A stretch of DNA of 64,000 bases from Drosophila persimilis (taxonomy: Eukaryota > Arthropoda > Insecta > Diptera > Drosophilidae). Under the pieces are notes generated by a model. It did no database searches and was not told the DNA's origin. It saw only the letters and a program-made list of their open reading frames with translations. Both the position numbers and the translations under genes were made by a program. Where the stretch lies: contig NW_020825288.1 of NCBI RefSeq assembly GCF_003286085.1, positions 8,370,001-8,434,000 of the forward strand, given 5' to 3'. Shown in pieces: positions 1-13,023 of this stretch (position 1 is its first letter; every line of letters starts with the position of its first letter).

Positions 1-2284
1 AGTCGGGGCATAGAGGGTACTTGAACGTCGAGAACTTCTTTCTAGTTCACTTTCTCGTGTTATTGTTGTGTTTACTTCTTATATTGCTGGCTCGATAAGA
101 GCTCTGCCTGCTACGCACTTAATAAAGTCCGCTCCACCACTCGATGCCAGCGACAATAACAACTTCTATCTCGCTCTCTCTCTCCCATCTGCCCATGCGG
201 CCGGCCCACCCACTCAAACCGACAGCCCACGATCAGTGGCTGTCGCTGAGCGGTGTCACTGGAGTTCGTCGCCACGAAGTCGGATCCGAGCCGACTCTCT
301 ACACCCCTCGCGCGAGTCTTTGAGCAATCGCCATTCAGTGTAATCGCTTACTTAATCGCCAATAAAACTAAAAATAGAAAAATAGAAATAAGTAAAGAGA
401 AAAATAGTCATTAAATTGTTTGCGTGCATCACAACGACCTTTTTTGAAATAAATGGAAATATAATTCATGTAAAGCGGAGATTTAATATACTTGTTCTCT
501 CACCTAACTATCTATCTATCTCTCTTTCACTCACCTTACTCACCTTACTATCTCTCTCTCTCTCACTCACCTTACTATCTCTCTCTCTTGATCGGTATTG
601 TCTCTCTCTATCTCCCACTCAACCACGTTTTCTGGCTATTTTTACATACCGGCATTATTACTCGTATTTGAATTTTCTAAAACGCAAAAAATTGTTGATG
701 TGGTGTGCCCTGCCCCCCTTTAACCTCCCACCTCCCAAGTGTTTACCGCGAGAGAAGGTTGACTTGAATCGGGAATGTTGGCCTTTTTGCACGTTTCTAT
801 AACTCTCGATCCGGTCCTCGGTCCCCGGTCCCGATCATTGTTTGCTTTATTTTTACCTTTTTTTTTCTGTTTGTATTTATTTACGATTTCATTTGTTGCT
901 ATCTTGGTCGGCTCCGATCGCAATTCTAATGCCATTTAAAATAGTAGTTTTCCAATGCAGGCGCCTCAGTTGTCTTTCAGCGATCGACCGTTGTAGAACC
1001 TATCATTTATCTATTGATTTCGGAGATATACAAGTGTGAAATTTTGAAAAGCGAAAGTGAATAAAGCTCAATTGATTGGCAAGTTGATGTTTTGTAAATC
1101 TTTAAATAATCTGGAATAATCTAGAATGTCAAACCTAGTCCAAAACATTCTGTTTATATTTGAATGTGCCTTTGGTAATTTACAATCTATAGTACAAACA
1201 AGAAAAGCTCAAAATAGTTTGAAATACTATTAACTGACTAAAAACTAAGTATTTTTCTTCTGAAAATGGTCCTAAATTTTATTACATAAAATATATTTAA
1301 GAAAATTTCAAATAAAAGTAACTTTTGAAGCTATAAATCTACCTCTTATCGAATGACCTTGAATACCATACTTCTAATCGTAAAATTATTGAGCATATTT
1401 TAATGACCTCTCTCATGCGTCATCCATCGTTGATGCCGGGAGGTTCAAAATGTCTAATGCGATAAGAAGCATACCCAAAAGTGTATAATTATAGAAACAT
1501 GTGCTTTGGCACTCGTCCATTAAGTGGATGCGTGGAAAATTAGAACATTTTTTGAATACTTCGGATACACGTTAAGAAAAATTATCCGTTAGTTCACTGA
1601 AAGGAATAATTTTAGATTTTTAAAAATTATTCCTTGTAAAACGGAGGTATACAAAGCCACTTTCCATATGGTCTCTCCTCTCTCTCTGTAACCTCCTTTT
1701 CAATCTCTTCATTTTGGAGTTTTTCCACCCGTGTGTCGCCATGGTCCCGCTCTCTCGCTCGCTCTCTCTCTCTCCTTTTCGCCTGGCGGCCTACGTGCCG
1801 AAAATCACATGTTGTTTTTTTTGTCTCTGCCTCTGTTTTCCCAATGTTACAATTACAGCACGGTGCGAGCGAGATGGCGAAGATCTTTTGTTAATCCGAT
1901 TTGGCACCTGTTTGGGTGAGGGTTTCCCTGTCGGGTGTTTGAACTTTCAAAAACAATAATATCAAAAGTTTGAATATTGGGCGTATGCATACATATATAG
2001 AAAAAACGTATAAAAACAAAACTCAAATTGGATAAACACTTCATCTCACGTACGCACTTAAAGGGAGAGAGAGAGAGAGAAAACCTGTATGCATACAGGG
2101 TGCCCGGCCTGCGCTGGCTCTCTCTCTCTCGCCCGGCATTACTTGGCTGCGTCGTCACTCTTCTGGCGCACGCTCTGACCGATTTGCTTGTCGGTTTTTC
2201 GCTCTCACTCTCTCATACGCATCCATAAACCGGCGCATAAATATGGGCTGTTTTTTGTTTTTGTTTTGAATCGGCGTGTATTTC

Positions 2285-2305
2285 AATACCCTGCGAGAGG
2301 GTATT
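2285..2305. repeat. Short hairpin AATACCCT / AGGGTATT
   Basis: Eight-base perfect arms (2285-2292 and 2298-2305) around a five-base loop. Related copies lie at 39271-39289, 47647-47669 and 54406-54425. Confidence 0.75.
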
Positions 2306-2820
2306 ATGAGTAGGCCGAATGTTAGAAGCTCTGAATAAGGAAAATAAATAAAAGGGGTTAAAAAACGTATCACTATATGGCTGCCGTATAATAGATGAGG
2401 TGCAAATATCATAGTACATATCGACTTGGAAGGGTATCAAGTGAATCGAACCTCAAAGTTAGCTTCTCTCTTGTTTTTATGGTTGCGCTGTAAAAACCAG
2501 TTGTTGTTTTTGCTCTTGCTTTCGCTCTTGCTCTCTGCCTCTCTCTCCCTCACTGTTGCAGTTGTTGTTCTCTGCCCTGCCTCCTTTTCTGCCTCTGCTT
2601 CTTTGTGCGCCTTGCTTTTGCTTTTGCTCACGTAGCCAGCGCGTGGACAGGCCGCAATGATGGATGGTGGGGGGGATAAGAGGCAGCGACAGCGGCAGCG
2701 GCAGCGCCGCCGTGTCGGTGCTCTGCTATGCTCGAAGCGAACAAAACACGACAAGCAGTTCAGCGGAACGGACGTTCAGAATTTCCAGTCAATTGTCAAT
2801 TGTTTAAATAAAAGTCAACA

Positions 2821-2827
2821 TATAAAA
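2821..2827 (+). promoter_or_regulatory. Candidate TATA box of a larp promoter
   Basis: TATAAAA is preceded by CA and followed by about 180 bp of A-rich leader-like sequence that ends in a splice donor at 3004/3005. The spacing would place transcription start near 2850. This is a sequence match only. Fly genes of this type often have several promoters, most of them without TATA, so it may not be used. Confidence 0.3.
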
Positions 2828-3403
2828 ACCCCCACAACTGTGCTAACCCAACCGTACCGTGGAAAAGCAACAAAACACAGCGTACAAGTGTTATATTTGA
2901 AGCAAAAACAAACACTGAACATTGCGATAAGCGATTAGCAAAGAAAATCTACAGTGAAAATATCCATGGAAAAAAAACCTTGTTTTAATTAGCCAATTTT
3001 CAGGTAATTTTCATAGTGTGTGCTTCCCAAGAACTGCTGGGGATATTGTATACCATATAACGTGATGTGCGCGTTGGCCCCTGCAATGAACCGAAACTGG
3101 GTTAGGGACACTCCCCAGCGTAAGAGGGGAAGCGGCGGTCTCTTGGCCCAGAGGTTGAGGTTAGAATCGGAGCCAAGCTGCGCGTGAAGCAATGGGCTAC
3201 AGGGGGAGTCGGGTTGGCCAAGTGTAGGGTGTCGAGACTCCTAAAACGAAGTTGAATTGATTTTTTGTTTGTTTGCTTTTGGGAGTGAAACCCAAGACGA
3301 CGCATGTGTCATGATCTAACTATCAGGCAGTGGAAAATTTTCATATTCTCAGATATTGTATACATATCTCTTATTTGGTGTTATGTTGTGTTTGTGCTTC
3401 CAG

Positions 3404-6400
3404 ATATCAGCAAAACAGTCGTCGAGCCCCAAGGCAGGAACCTCTCCATTGGACAAGCGTGTGTTGCAGCCAAAGCAGCAGCAATCCCAAACCAAGCAGA
3501 CGACTGCCAGCAATAATAATATTAGTAATAATAATACTAACCAAGGCGCACAGACTACTACCGGCAGCGGAAGCAGCAGCCAACCCAACAAAAAGACACA
3601 ACAACAACAACAATCCCAGCAACAACAGGGAGCATCAGCAGCAGCAGCGGCAGCGGCAGCATCAACAGCGACTACTACACAGACAGCAACAAGCAGCAGC
3701 GGCAGCAGCAGCACAGCGGCAACCACAGCCCCAGCAACAGCAGTAGCACCACCCGCAGCAGCAGCCCCCATCACTGAGGCAACCACAACAACTGGTGAGT
3801 GTTCAAAAGATATATAGAATGGCAATAGATGGACACTACATCAATTAAATTCAAAAACCAAGTGCGCCATAGAGCATCTCAGTAGGGGAGGGCAGGAAAT
3901 CTTCTGTTTCTTGCCAGAAAATATATAAAGTAAAGAGAAAGACTCGTGTTTTCTGGACAGCAGCGAACCCCCAGCGGCGAAGAGAACGAGCCCTATGCCA
4001 TCCGCCATGTGACTTTGCTCTCCCCCACATCCATACCCACGCAGACATTCCTCTCATTCTCTCTGTAATGCTCTGTGAGAGTATGTTGAATGGCCTGATT
4101 ATTTATTTATAAACGCTTTGCATTTCTTATCCACCCCCCACCCAAAAAAATAACCATATAGTAGTGGATGCCAGTCAAGCGGATGCACTTGCCAAAGTCG
4201 TGGTAAAGGACAAGAAGAAGGTCAACCAGAAGGTGAGTCAACATCATGAGGTGTCCTCAGCAGCAGAAGCAACAACTGAAAGCCCTTCCCTTCCCCCGTT
4301 CCTTCCCGTGTATGTAGGCCAGCGATTTCAGCAACGTTGGTGATTGGCCGACGCTTATTGGAGGAATTTCTGGCAGTGGCAAAGCCACCAGCAACGAACC
4401 CAAACGCAACCCAACGAAAAAGCAACCAGCTAAAGCAGCACCCGCAACCAGCGTCACTACAAGTGAAGTTGCCACAGAGTCTAACGTCGCAGGCGCCACT
4501 TCCAGCAGCACCAACAGCAGCAGCAGCAGCAGCAGCAGTAGCAGCCAAGCTACAGCCACAGGATCGGCAGGACCAGCAACAGCTACAGCCGGCACGAGCC
4601 ATGATGCCAAAGCCCAGCGAGAAGCCGAGCTATCCACTGGCAGTGCCACTGCACCAGCTGCTGGCCCCCTTGCCGGCTCTGCCGTCAACAAAAAGATACC
4701 CAAGCACAAGTGGCGTCCGCTGCAAATCGATCTGGCCAAGTCCAGTCGCCCTAAGCCCATTGGCGGCCGACCCCATCGGCGACTCAGCGACGATGGCGTC
4801 GATCAGCGACGCCCGCCGCGTGTCTACCACGAACGGGGGCCGGCGCCAGCCAATGGCCGGGGTGGAGCTGGAGCCGATGCTACTGCAGCAGCAGCAACGG
4901 AGTCCACACGGCCACACAGTGGCCGGCATCCGTACATTGCCCGCACCACGACTGCTCCGACCGAGCGCGTGGATTCCTGGCGTAGCAGCGGCAGCGCCGG
5001 CACCAATGCAGTTCCCTACGATGAGCAACGCTCGGGGGGCCCAGGGGCAGCAGCAGCAGGCGGTGCCGGGGCAAGTGCCGTGGTGCGGGGACCGCGACGC
5101 TTCCGCACGCCGTACCGGGGCGGGCGGCAGGGCCGGGGTGGATTCACAAGACAGGGACCAGGTCGTCCGACTAATCGCATACCACGCCATCTGCTAGCTT
5201 CGGGCGAATATGCAAGCTTTTTGCCAGCGGACGCGGCTGGCGCAGATTCTGCCCAATCCACGTACGTGCTCATGGGCACCCATTACTTTGGCAATGTGCC
5301 AGCCTCCTATATCGAAATGGATGCCAACAGCGTCAAGGAGGCACTCAAGAAGCAAGTGTAAGTACACCGGAAGGATCTCTTAATCCACTGATTAAAACAA
5401 TATTTTTTTAACTCCCGTTTCCTCCCCACAGTGAATACTATTTCAGCTCTGATAATCTTACCGGTGACTTCTTTTTGCGCCGCAAAATGGACCCCGAAGG
5501 GTATATACCGGTGACATTGATCGCCTCGTTCCATCGGGTTCTTGCTCTGACCACAGACGTGGCCCTGATTGTGAATGCCATCAAGGAATCGGATAAACTA
5601 GAGCTTTTCGAGGGCTACAAGGTGCGCACCAAGACCACGCCCACCGTTTGGCCCATCAGCGATGCACCAGATGCTGCCGGCAAGGATCAGCAGCAGCTGC
5701 AGCCGCAGCCGTCGCTGTCAAAACAGGAGACGAACGAGAAGCCATCATCAGAGAAGCAGCAGACTGGGGCGGATGCCGAGGATGCAGCACCGGAGGAGAG
5801 TTCACCTCCCGCCATCCTCACATCTGCAATGGCCACCAAGCCACTGAGCAGCATCCCGCCGCCACCGCGGCCGCGCAACTCTCAGAATTTGGTGCCCAAG
5901 ATGCTGCAGGAGAAGCAGCAGCACCAGCGATCGACGATCAATTCGGTGAATGCCATCAGTGTGCTCACCCAGCAGGTGGAGGGCGGTGCTGCAGAGCTGG
6001 CCGGACATTTGAGCGGACTGGCGGAGAGTGTTAAGCCAAAGCCTGATAAGAGGGCGGCACCCAAGGCTGGAACGGGACCAGGAGCAGGAACCGGAAACGG
6101 ATCAGGGGCTGTTGCTGGCGCTGGTGCTGTTGCTGGGGCAGCTGTTGCTTTGGTTGCGGAGCCGGAGGGCATGTGGAAAGAGGTAAAGAGACGCTCGAAA
6201 ACAAATGCTTTAAAAGAAAATGCTACTAAATCCTCCACCACCAACAACACGTCCACGACAACACAACAACAACTACAACAACAATCGCTTTCACAAACGC
6301 TCAACAACAATAATAATTATAATAATAATACTGTTAAAAATGTCAAAACGAACAACAACAACAAAAACACCACCGTCACCGCAAACGCCACCTCGTCCAA

Positions 6401-8597
6401 GTCCACGTCCACGTCCACCACGTCCTCGTGTGCATCCAACAACGCCCCATCCAACAACGCCTCATCAACAACAATCACCGCTGCTGTCTCTGTGTCGTCC
6501 GCCGCCACCGCTGCCGTCGCTTCCTCTGTCACCGTCACCACAACCACAAAAACCACTACAACCACCACCACCACTACCACCACCACCAACAACAACAACA
6601 ACAACAACAATAATAAGAAAACATCCTCTGCCAACGCTTCTTACTCCAACACCAATTCGAAATCCTCCTCCTCCTCCTCCAAAACAGCTGCTGCGCCATC
6701 CGCTCAGTGCCATGCCGAAAAGGAAGAACTAGACTTTCAATTTGACGAGGAGCTGATGGACCCCATACCCGCCACCGGACGCATCAATAACTTCACCGAA
6801 AACTTCTCCGACGATGACGAGAGCGATTACGAATTTGCCGATCGCGATATCAATAAGCTGCTGATTGTCGCCCAGGTGGGGCGACCACCCAAACACGAAG
6901 GTTACGATCGCACCGCCGACTTTACCTCACGCACGAAAATCACCCAGGATCTGGAGAACATCATTAACGATGGTCTGGTCAACTACGAGGAGGATCTGTG
7001 GACCACCACCAATGTGGTGACCGACTATCGCACCGTCAATGTGATCTCGCAGGCGGATTTCGAAAAGCTAGCTGCCACCGGAGTTGTGCCCAATCGTGGC
7101 AAGAGTGCGGCCGTGCAAAAGCAAGTGCCACCACCGCCGCCAGCCTACCTGGAGGATCTGGATGCAGACGACACCCTGGTTGGTGACACTACGCTCAATT
7201 CCACGCTGAACTCCACGCTCAAGTCCCGTCGTGCCCGCTTCTATGCTGCCCCCAATTCGCACTCAATTGATCCGCGAACGCCACGCAAACGCAAGCTCCG
7301 CCACACGGCCAATCCGCCCGTGGAGGCGCATGTGGGCTGGCTGCTGGACACGGTCGAGCATAGGCCGCGCACAACCTCGATGGGCTCGTCGGCGGGCACA
7401 TCGCCCACCACCTCGTCGTATGGCTCGTTCGGATCGTCGGTGCCGCAATCGCTGCCCGTTTTCCAGCATCCGTCGCATGCTCTGCTCAAGGAGAACAACT
7501 TCACACAGCAGGCCTATCACAAGTATCATTCGCGATGCCTCAAGGAGCGCCGCCGGCTGGGCTTTGGCCAGTCGCAGGAGATGAACACCCTGTATCGCTT
7601 CTGGTCGTTCTTCCTGCGCGAGAACTTCAACAAGACGATGTACAATGAGTTCCGCACTTTGGCCCTGGAGGATGCCGGCAACGGGTTCCGCTACGGGTTG
7701 GAGTGCCTGTTCCGATTCTTCTCGTACGGCCTGGAGAGGAAGTTCAGGCCGAGCATCTATTTGGATTTCCAGGACGAGACCGTGGCCGACTACGAGACGG
7801 GTAAGCATCATTTGGGATTCTCCTCTAACTAGTCGTTTATTAACTTTTCTCCCCCTGTGGCAGGTCAACTGTATGGCCTCGAGAAGTTCTGGGCCTTCCT
7901 CAAGTACTACAAGAACAGGGAGAAGCTGGAGGTTCAGCCCAAGCTGGCCGACTATCTGAAGAGCTTCAAGACCATCGAAGATTTCCGTGTGGTGGCGCCA
8001 GAGATAGATGAGATGCTGCAGGGTGTGGGCAGCCTGCATCCCGGACGGCAGCTCAACAGGCATCGCAGTGTGTCCGAGAGCGATGGCACCGCCGTGATCA
8101 CGGCTGGTGGTCGTCGCTTGAACACCACCATCACCAATCGCAGTGACTATGTGGGACGTTTGATCCAGCAGCAGCAGCAGCACCAACAACAGCAGCAGCA
8201 CCAGTACCAACAACAGCAATATCATCAGGGATACGGCGGTAACCAGAACCGCAGACGCACCGGCTCCTTTGGCAGCAGCACAGTGCGCACTCGTAGCGGT
8301 TCGCTGGGCAACAAGCCGCAGGTGGTCCATCGCAACCAAGGATCGCAACACGAGCTGCGACGGGGTGGCAGCAATTCGGGCCTGGCGGTACACAAGCGTC
8401 ACCATCATCAGCAGCAGCAGCAGAAGCCCAAGCAGCAGGCTCAGGGTATATCACAGACAAATAACACAGTGCGGGCCTCCACATCGGCGGCAGCAGCAGC
8501 AGCGGCAACAACAACAGCGCCAGCGATAGTGGCGGCATCAGCAGCAACAGCAGCGACGGCGGCATCAGCGTCGTCCTCGTCATCGTCGCAGAAGTAG
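3404..8597 (+). CDS. larp: La-related protein 1 (Larp), five coding exons, 5' partial
   Basis: Exons are 3404-3794, 4162-4232, 4318-5357, 5432-7800 and 7864-8597 (stop TAG). All introns are GT-AG and the phases join without a break to give 1,534 residues. The first exon is low-complexity Q/A/T. Exon 3 carries VGDWPTL and [10 protein letters not shown], then an RG-rich basic segment. The La motif spans the exon 3/4 junction, about residues 490-570 ([20 protein letters not shown]). The C-terminal DM15 repeats lie at about 1178-1340 ([35 protein letters not shown]), followed by a Q/A-rich tail. LARP1 proteins bind poly(A)-binding protein, and their DM15 region binds the cap and 5' TOP of ribosomal-protein mRNAs; fly Larp is needed for embryogenesis and spermatogenesis. 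The start codon is not visible: the only upstream in-frame ATG, at 3383, lies in the polypyrimidine stretch before the acceptor. An alternative AG at 3410 would shorten exon 1 by seven bases. Confidence 0.95.
6235..6620 (+). repeat. Asn/Thr/Ser-rich low-complexity segment inside larp
   Basis: The coding sequence is made of AAC, AAT and ACC/ACA triplets that give long Asn and Thr runs, with Gln and Ser, in the linker between the La motif and the DM15 region. The runs mix synonymous codons, so they are not one freshly expanded triplet, although the stretch at 6590-6617 (AAC then AAT) is close to pure. It is presumably a disordered spacer, and its length is likely to differ among related flies. 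Confidence 0.8.
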
Positions 8598-11290
8598 AAA
8601 ACATAAAAATGCAGACACATTTTTTCGATTAGACATAAGTTATTTTGCGACTTAGTTGGGAGCACTCCTCCTCTCTTTTGTTCACTATTCATTCTTATTA
8701 TTCGTCTGTAGAAGCAGCAGTAGTTGTAGTCGGTTCGAGTCAGGCGTAAAATGGGGAAAGAGGCGTGTCAGTGTGGCCTCTTTAGTAGCATAATTAAGTA
8801 AAATTTTTTGAAATTTTGTTTTTTGCAATTTGCCCAACGCGTTGGTTTTAGTAGTAATAATGATTATGATATCTTTCGTTTTCTTTTTTGTCTGCAGTCC
8901 CTTGAAAAGAAAAATTTAGCTTATGAAATGCTCAATGTTAGCTGTTCGAACACACAGATACACCCCATACACAGATACAGAAATACAGTGACAAAACACT
9001 CGGTAGCCACTAAGCGGGGGTCCCAGTGCCAATCAGCCATGATCTAGAAACTGAATGACTATTATAATAATTATTATATTTTGTTTGTTGAATATTCTGT
9101 TTTTTTTTTTCTTTAAATCAGATCTTTTTTTTTCCTACTTGAAGCAGAGCGTTATAAAATAGACGTAATGCCCATCAACTGTTGTACGGTGTGAAAAAAA
9201 AATTAAAACCAATAACGATAATCCCTTAAATAACATATTCCCCTAACGAAAAGTGAAAGGAAAGCAAAGCAAAGCGAAACGAAACGAAACGAAACAAAGT
9301 TTAATATAAACCATCAGAAACCAAATGATCTGAATTCAAATAAAAACATTTTGTAAATTAAAGCGAAACGTTATATACATACATATATATACGCGCAAGA
9401 GCACCTTATATATAATAATATATATATATTCTTATTATTATTATTATTATTTCCCTGTGTGTGACCTAAGCGCAAATGTAATGTAATTTTTTTAAGAGAC
9501 AACGAGAGAAACCCTTACACTACACACCCAATTGAGGCATGCGGGGCTCAAGTGCCAGCGAATTTTAGTTATGTAAGCATTTAAAGCAAAACCCAATCGC
9601 AATCGGAATTAGAGCCGGGGAAAACGGAGACCGAACCGTAGACCGTAGCCTTTGCACACTGCCCCCAAGTCTGTCAATCTATCGTCGAATTGGTCTTACA
9701 AAAATAAGTGGAAAAAAACTACACCTCAAAACTTCGTACCCCGCCAAGCATTTAGAAGCATGTCAAAAAACCCATTTATTATTTACGTTTAGTTTTTGCA
9801 CTTGTTACTTTTTTTAATTCGGAGAAAGAAAAAAAAACGAAAAAAAATTTAAAAAACAGAAAATGTCAAGTCCAAAAAAAGTTGAAAACTTTCTAGAGAA
9901 CATAAGGCAGAGCAGATCATGCGAATCGAAAAGAAAATCAATCGTAAAATATAACGAAATTTGTTTCGTCTAGTTGGTAAATCATTAAAAAACATTTACA
10001 AAAAATGTGAGAAATCAAATGTAAGCTTAATACTGATATTTATCCATATATCTGCGCGTATATCTACAATATCATACATATATACATATAGGGACAGCAT
10101 CCGACTTTAAAGCGAAAATATAACGCTACGAACTGTGAAGTTAAGTTCGATGCCGTCTGATCAGATACAGTCGAGCAGTTTGCAAAACTCTCGGTCGGCT
10201 GAAATAATTCCTCAAGAGCCTAAATCAATGAAATACACAATCGTTCGATCCATCAGCTCCTCGGTAATATGCTTCGCTCATCTAGCCTAAGCAAATACAC
10301 CCTACACCCCATAACCCCCCTCCCCCACAAAAAATATGAAAAAAGTGCAAAGAACCCTTTCATTAAATATTATTTCTTTATACACACATTAGATATCTGT
10401 AAATATATTTCTTCTGCTTTTTAAAATGTCGCCTTATCAATTTTAAAAGCACGCAATCCCTCAGACACCTATTGGCCAGACGCTGCTATACGAGCTTAAT
10501 GATCTACCAATAATATAGATATAGGTATACCTACATATATCTATCTATCAATCTGTATACCTATCTATTTAGATGCACATCGCTTGATGTCCGACGACAA
10601 TTCATTAGGCTGTTGCATGATTATATATAGTTTTTGCCACAGCTATTCTGTTTTTCACATGAAGTGTTGACTTTAGTTTATTACTTATAGAATTATAATG
10701 ATTGAACCAGACGCCACACATTACCCCCACATCTGTGCCCTTTAAGTTTTCAATTTTTATATAATTAGTTTACACTTAAATCTATATGATATGATATGAT
10801 ATGATACGAGATACGAGATACGTTACCAACCAACCTACGAGATGAAAACAATGGAAAATCTATTAAAAGTAATTTTGTAAGCAAACTTAATATTGAAAAA
10901 TACGATACGTGAGAAAAAAAACTAAGAGAAATAACTAAATAAAATAACGAAGGACAAGATTATTGTGAAAAACGTGATAGTTTAAACCATAAAGAGTAAT
11001 ATTTACTACTATTATTATATTAATAATTAATTATAGCGATGCGTATATATACAACACACATGTATGTATGCATGTTTATGTAAAACGGAAAATGCAACAA
11101 ATTTCTAAACTAACGTAAACAAAAAAAAAAATACAAAAAATTTTTTAAAATTACCAACACAAAAAAAAATGTTAAAAACAATGAGTAGAAAAACTAAAAC
11201 AACAAAAAAAATGAATAAAAAAAACTTGAAAAAAACCAAAAACTTCTATGCAGTTTTTACTTTTGATTAAATAAATCTCAGATCAGATTA
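8598..11290 (+). other. Long 3' UTR of larp
   Basis: This AT-rich sequence follows the larp stop codon, has no coding signal and is full of A runs. Poly(A) signal AATAAA occurs at 9339-9344, 10938-10943 and 11270-11275. The last lies just before the composition changes, so it is my choice for the distal end. Short repeats lie at 9257-9295 (GAAAC pentamers) and 10786-10821 (ATGAT then ACGAG units). A Pumilio-type site, TGTAAATA, is at 10398-10405. Use of several ends would give transcripts with about 0.75 to 2.7 kb of 3' UTR. Confidence 0.6.
10398..10405 (+). promoter_or_regulatory. Pumilio recognition element in the larp 3' UTR
   Basis: TGTAAATA fits the UGUANAUA site bound by Pumilio. It would be present only in transcripts that use the distal poly(A) signals. 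An eight-base match in AT-rich DNA can arise by chance. Confidence 0.35.
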
Positions 11291-11682
11291 TGATTAAATA
11301 GTATTTTCCTGAAGAAATGGAATCCGCAAGGAATAATGAATTTCTTAACATTTATGGAATTTATTATATATGTATCTGATTCCAATCTATATCTATCCAA
11401 AGATGCCCGGATAGAATCCGGAAGCAGAAATATAAAGCCTGCAAATTTTACACGAATTTTACTTGCATTTCATGTATTATGTAGTACGTATAAATGTTGC
11501 TGTGGGGCTGCTTCAACATGCTGCCGAAACATCTGCTTGGAAACATTCGATTATCCATTCAAAAGAAGTCCCCGTACAGGATCCAGGGGGGTGTCCTGGG
11601 GGGACAAAAGATGAAACAAAAGGCGTAATAAACCCCCGCACAAGACATCGATTGACAATTTGAGTAATTAACCCTCTGGAGC

Positions 11683-11706
11683 GTGTGTGTGTGTGTGTGT
11701 GTGTGT
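11683..11706. repeat. (GT)12 microsatellite
   Basis: A pure GT dinucleotide run. Confidence 0.95.
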
Positions 11707-12655
11707 ACCATTTGTCAATCGGCGACAAAATGCAGAGCAAACTACAAAACTACTTCTCATACTCCTATCCTCTCCTCCGGCTGCTCTGCAGCCCCATGCA
11801 CATTCCTGCCGTTGCAACGACATATGTTGTGGGCTGTGTGTCGCCCCCGTACCCGTCGCAGGGATTGGGTGTCACAGATTAACGCCCTACTTGAATTATG
11901 GGACCCAGGGACCCGGGCCAGAACCCGGAGTAAACTACTCCACAAAATCCGAGCCAGAAACAAAGGCCAACGCGTGGAAAAATCATGTATAAAACATAAG
12001 AGCGACACGCATACAGGCATAGCCGTGGCAGTGGTGTTGGACAAGACGCAAAGGCACGCAAGGACCGTGGGACGGAGGCGGGGACGGGAGCGGGAGCGAT
12101 GTGGCACCTACCCAGACGATAGCCTGGAGCCGGCAAGAGGCGTTTAAAAATTGAAAACCAATTTTGAAGCGATTTAAAACGACTCTAGGAGAGAGGAAGG
12201 GTGCTGGCAGGTTAGGAGGCATGAGCGGTAAGGTGTCGGAGGATTGGGGGCAGCGTGGCGCCTGCCAGATGGCGTGTGTGTCCCGGGCTTATAGTGCGAC
12301 TTTTCGCACCTCAAACTGCCCGTCGCCTCCCCTGGTTTTGGGGCCAACGAGCCCTGACCCGGCGCAGTGCTTAGATTGTTACCAATATTTATGGCTCAAT
12401 GGGGATACGTGCGGGCGAAGAGGAGGGTGCCGAAGGAAGAGCAGGACACGACTTTTGGCTGGCGTGACCGCAGCCTGGTTCGGGCCAGGCCAAGTCTAAT
12501 CACATGACCCCTAGCCATGAACAGAGGGCGGGGGGTATATCGCATTCATATCGAAACTCAATTTAATGGGCGTTTAACGTGTGACTCGCCTTTGAACTTT
12601 GCCCGCACTTAGCGCACGCACATGCTTCCGTCGCATAGTGTAGTAAAGCGTCGTG

Positions 12656-12685
12656 GAGTGGAGTGGAGTGGAGTGGAGTGGAGGG
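12656..12685. repeat. GGAGT pentamer tandem repeat
   Basis: About six copies of GGAGT in a row; the first and last copies are degenerate. Confidence 0.85.
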
Positions 12686-13023
12686 GCCTGGGGAGACGTC
12701 AATGTTGCAATTTATTGGCATTTCCTCTAATGATCAGCGACTGTTCTGGCCCCACCATCGTGGCAGGGGAGCCATTTGCCTGACAAGACATTAATTGTGC
12801 TATCGAGGTGCAACCGGCGGGGGGCATTAGACATTCACCTGGCTTTGACAAGGAATTGCTGATCGAACTACTATTCGAAAATGTTGGCAGAACTTAAGTG
12901 TACTTTTCACGATAAAAAAAGTTATGTCCTCATACTTGGAATTTGCCATATGCTGCTAAAACCTCGAATTTGGTGACTTTTCGGCATTTGTAGATTCGAT
13001 ATTCAAAACAATTGATGGGCTCA

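Larger units (their letters stand above)
1..3403. other. 5' non-coding part of larp: upstream exons, introns and CT-rich DNA
   Basis: No open frame here reads like a protein; those present are CT/GA-rich or Leu/Ser-rich chance frames. The stretch holds CT-rich microsatellites around 490-610, 1740-1775 and 2060-2230. It also holds a possible untranslated larp exon running from about 2850 to 3004, which ends at CAG|GTAATT, a usable splice donor. No start codon joins in frame to the first visible coding exon through that donor: one phase meets TAA, the other meets TGA with no ATG after it. The real start codon of the long larp isoform is therefore in an exon I could not identify here or lies left of the window. 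Confidence 0.5.

Noticed and set aside
7263-8408. Antisense frame of 381 codons over the larp C-terminal exons
   Set aside because: It is a shadow of larp coding sequence, whose codon bias removes stops on the other strand.
8724-8742. GGTTCGAGTC resembling a tRNA B box
   Set aside because: No A box or cloverleaf is around it, and it lies in the larp 3' UTR.
10786-10821. Possible CRISPR-like regular repeats in the larp 3' UTR
   Set aside because: They are simple pentamer repeats without spacers, in an animal genome.
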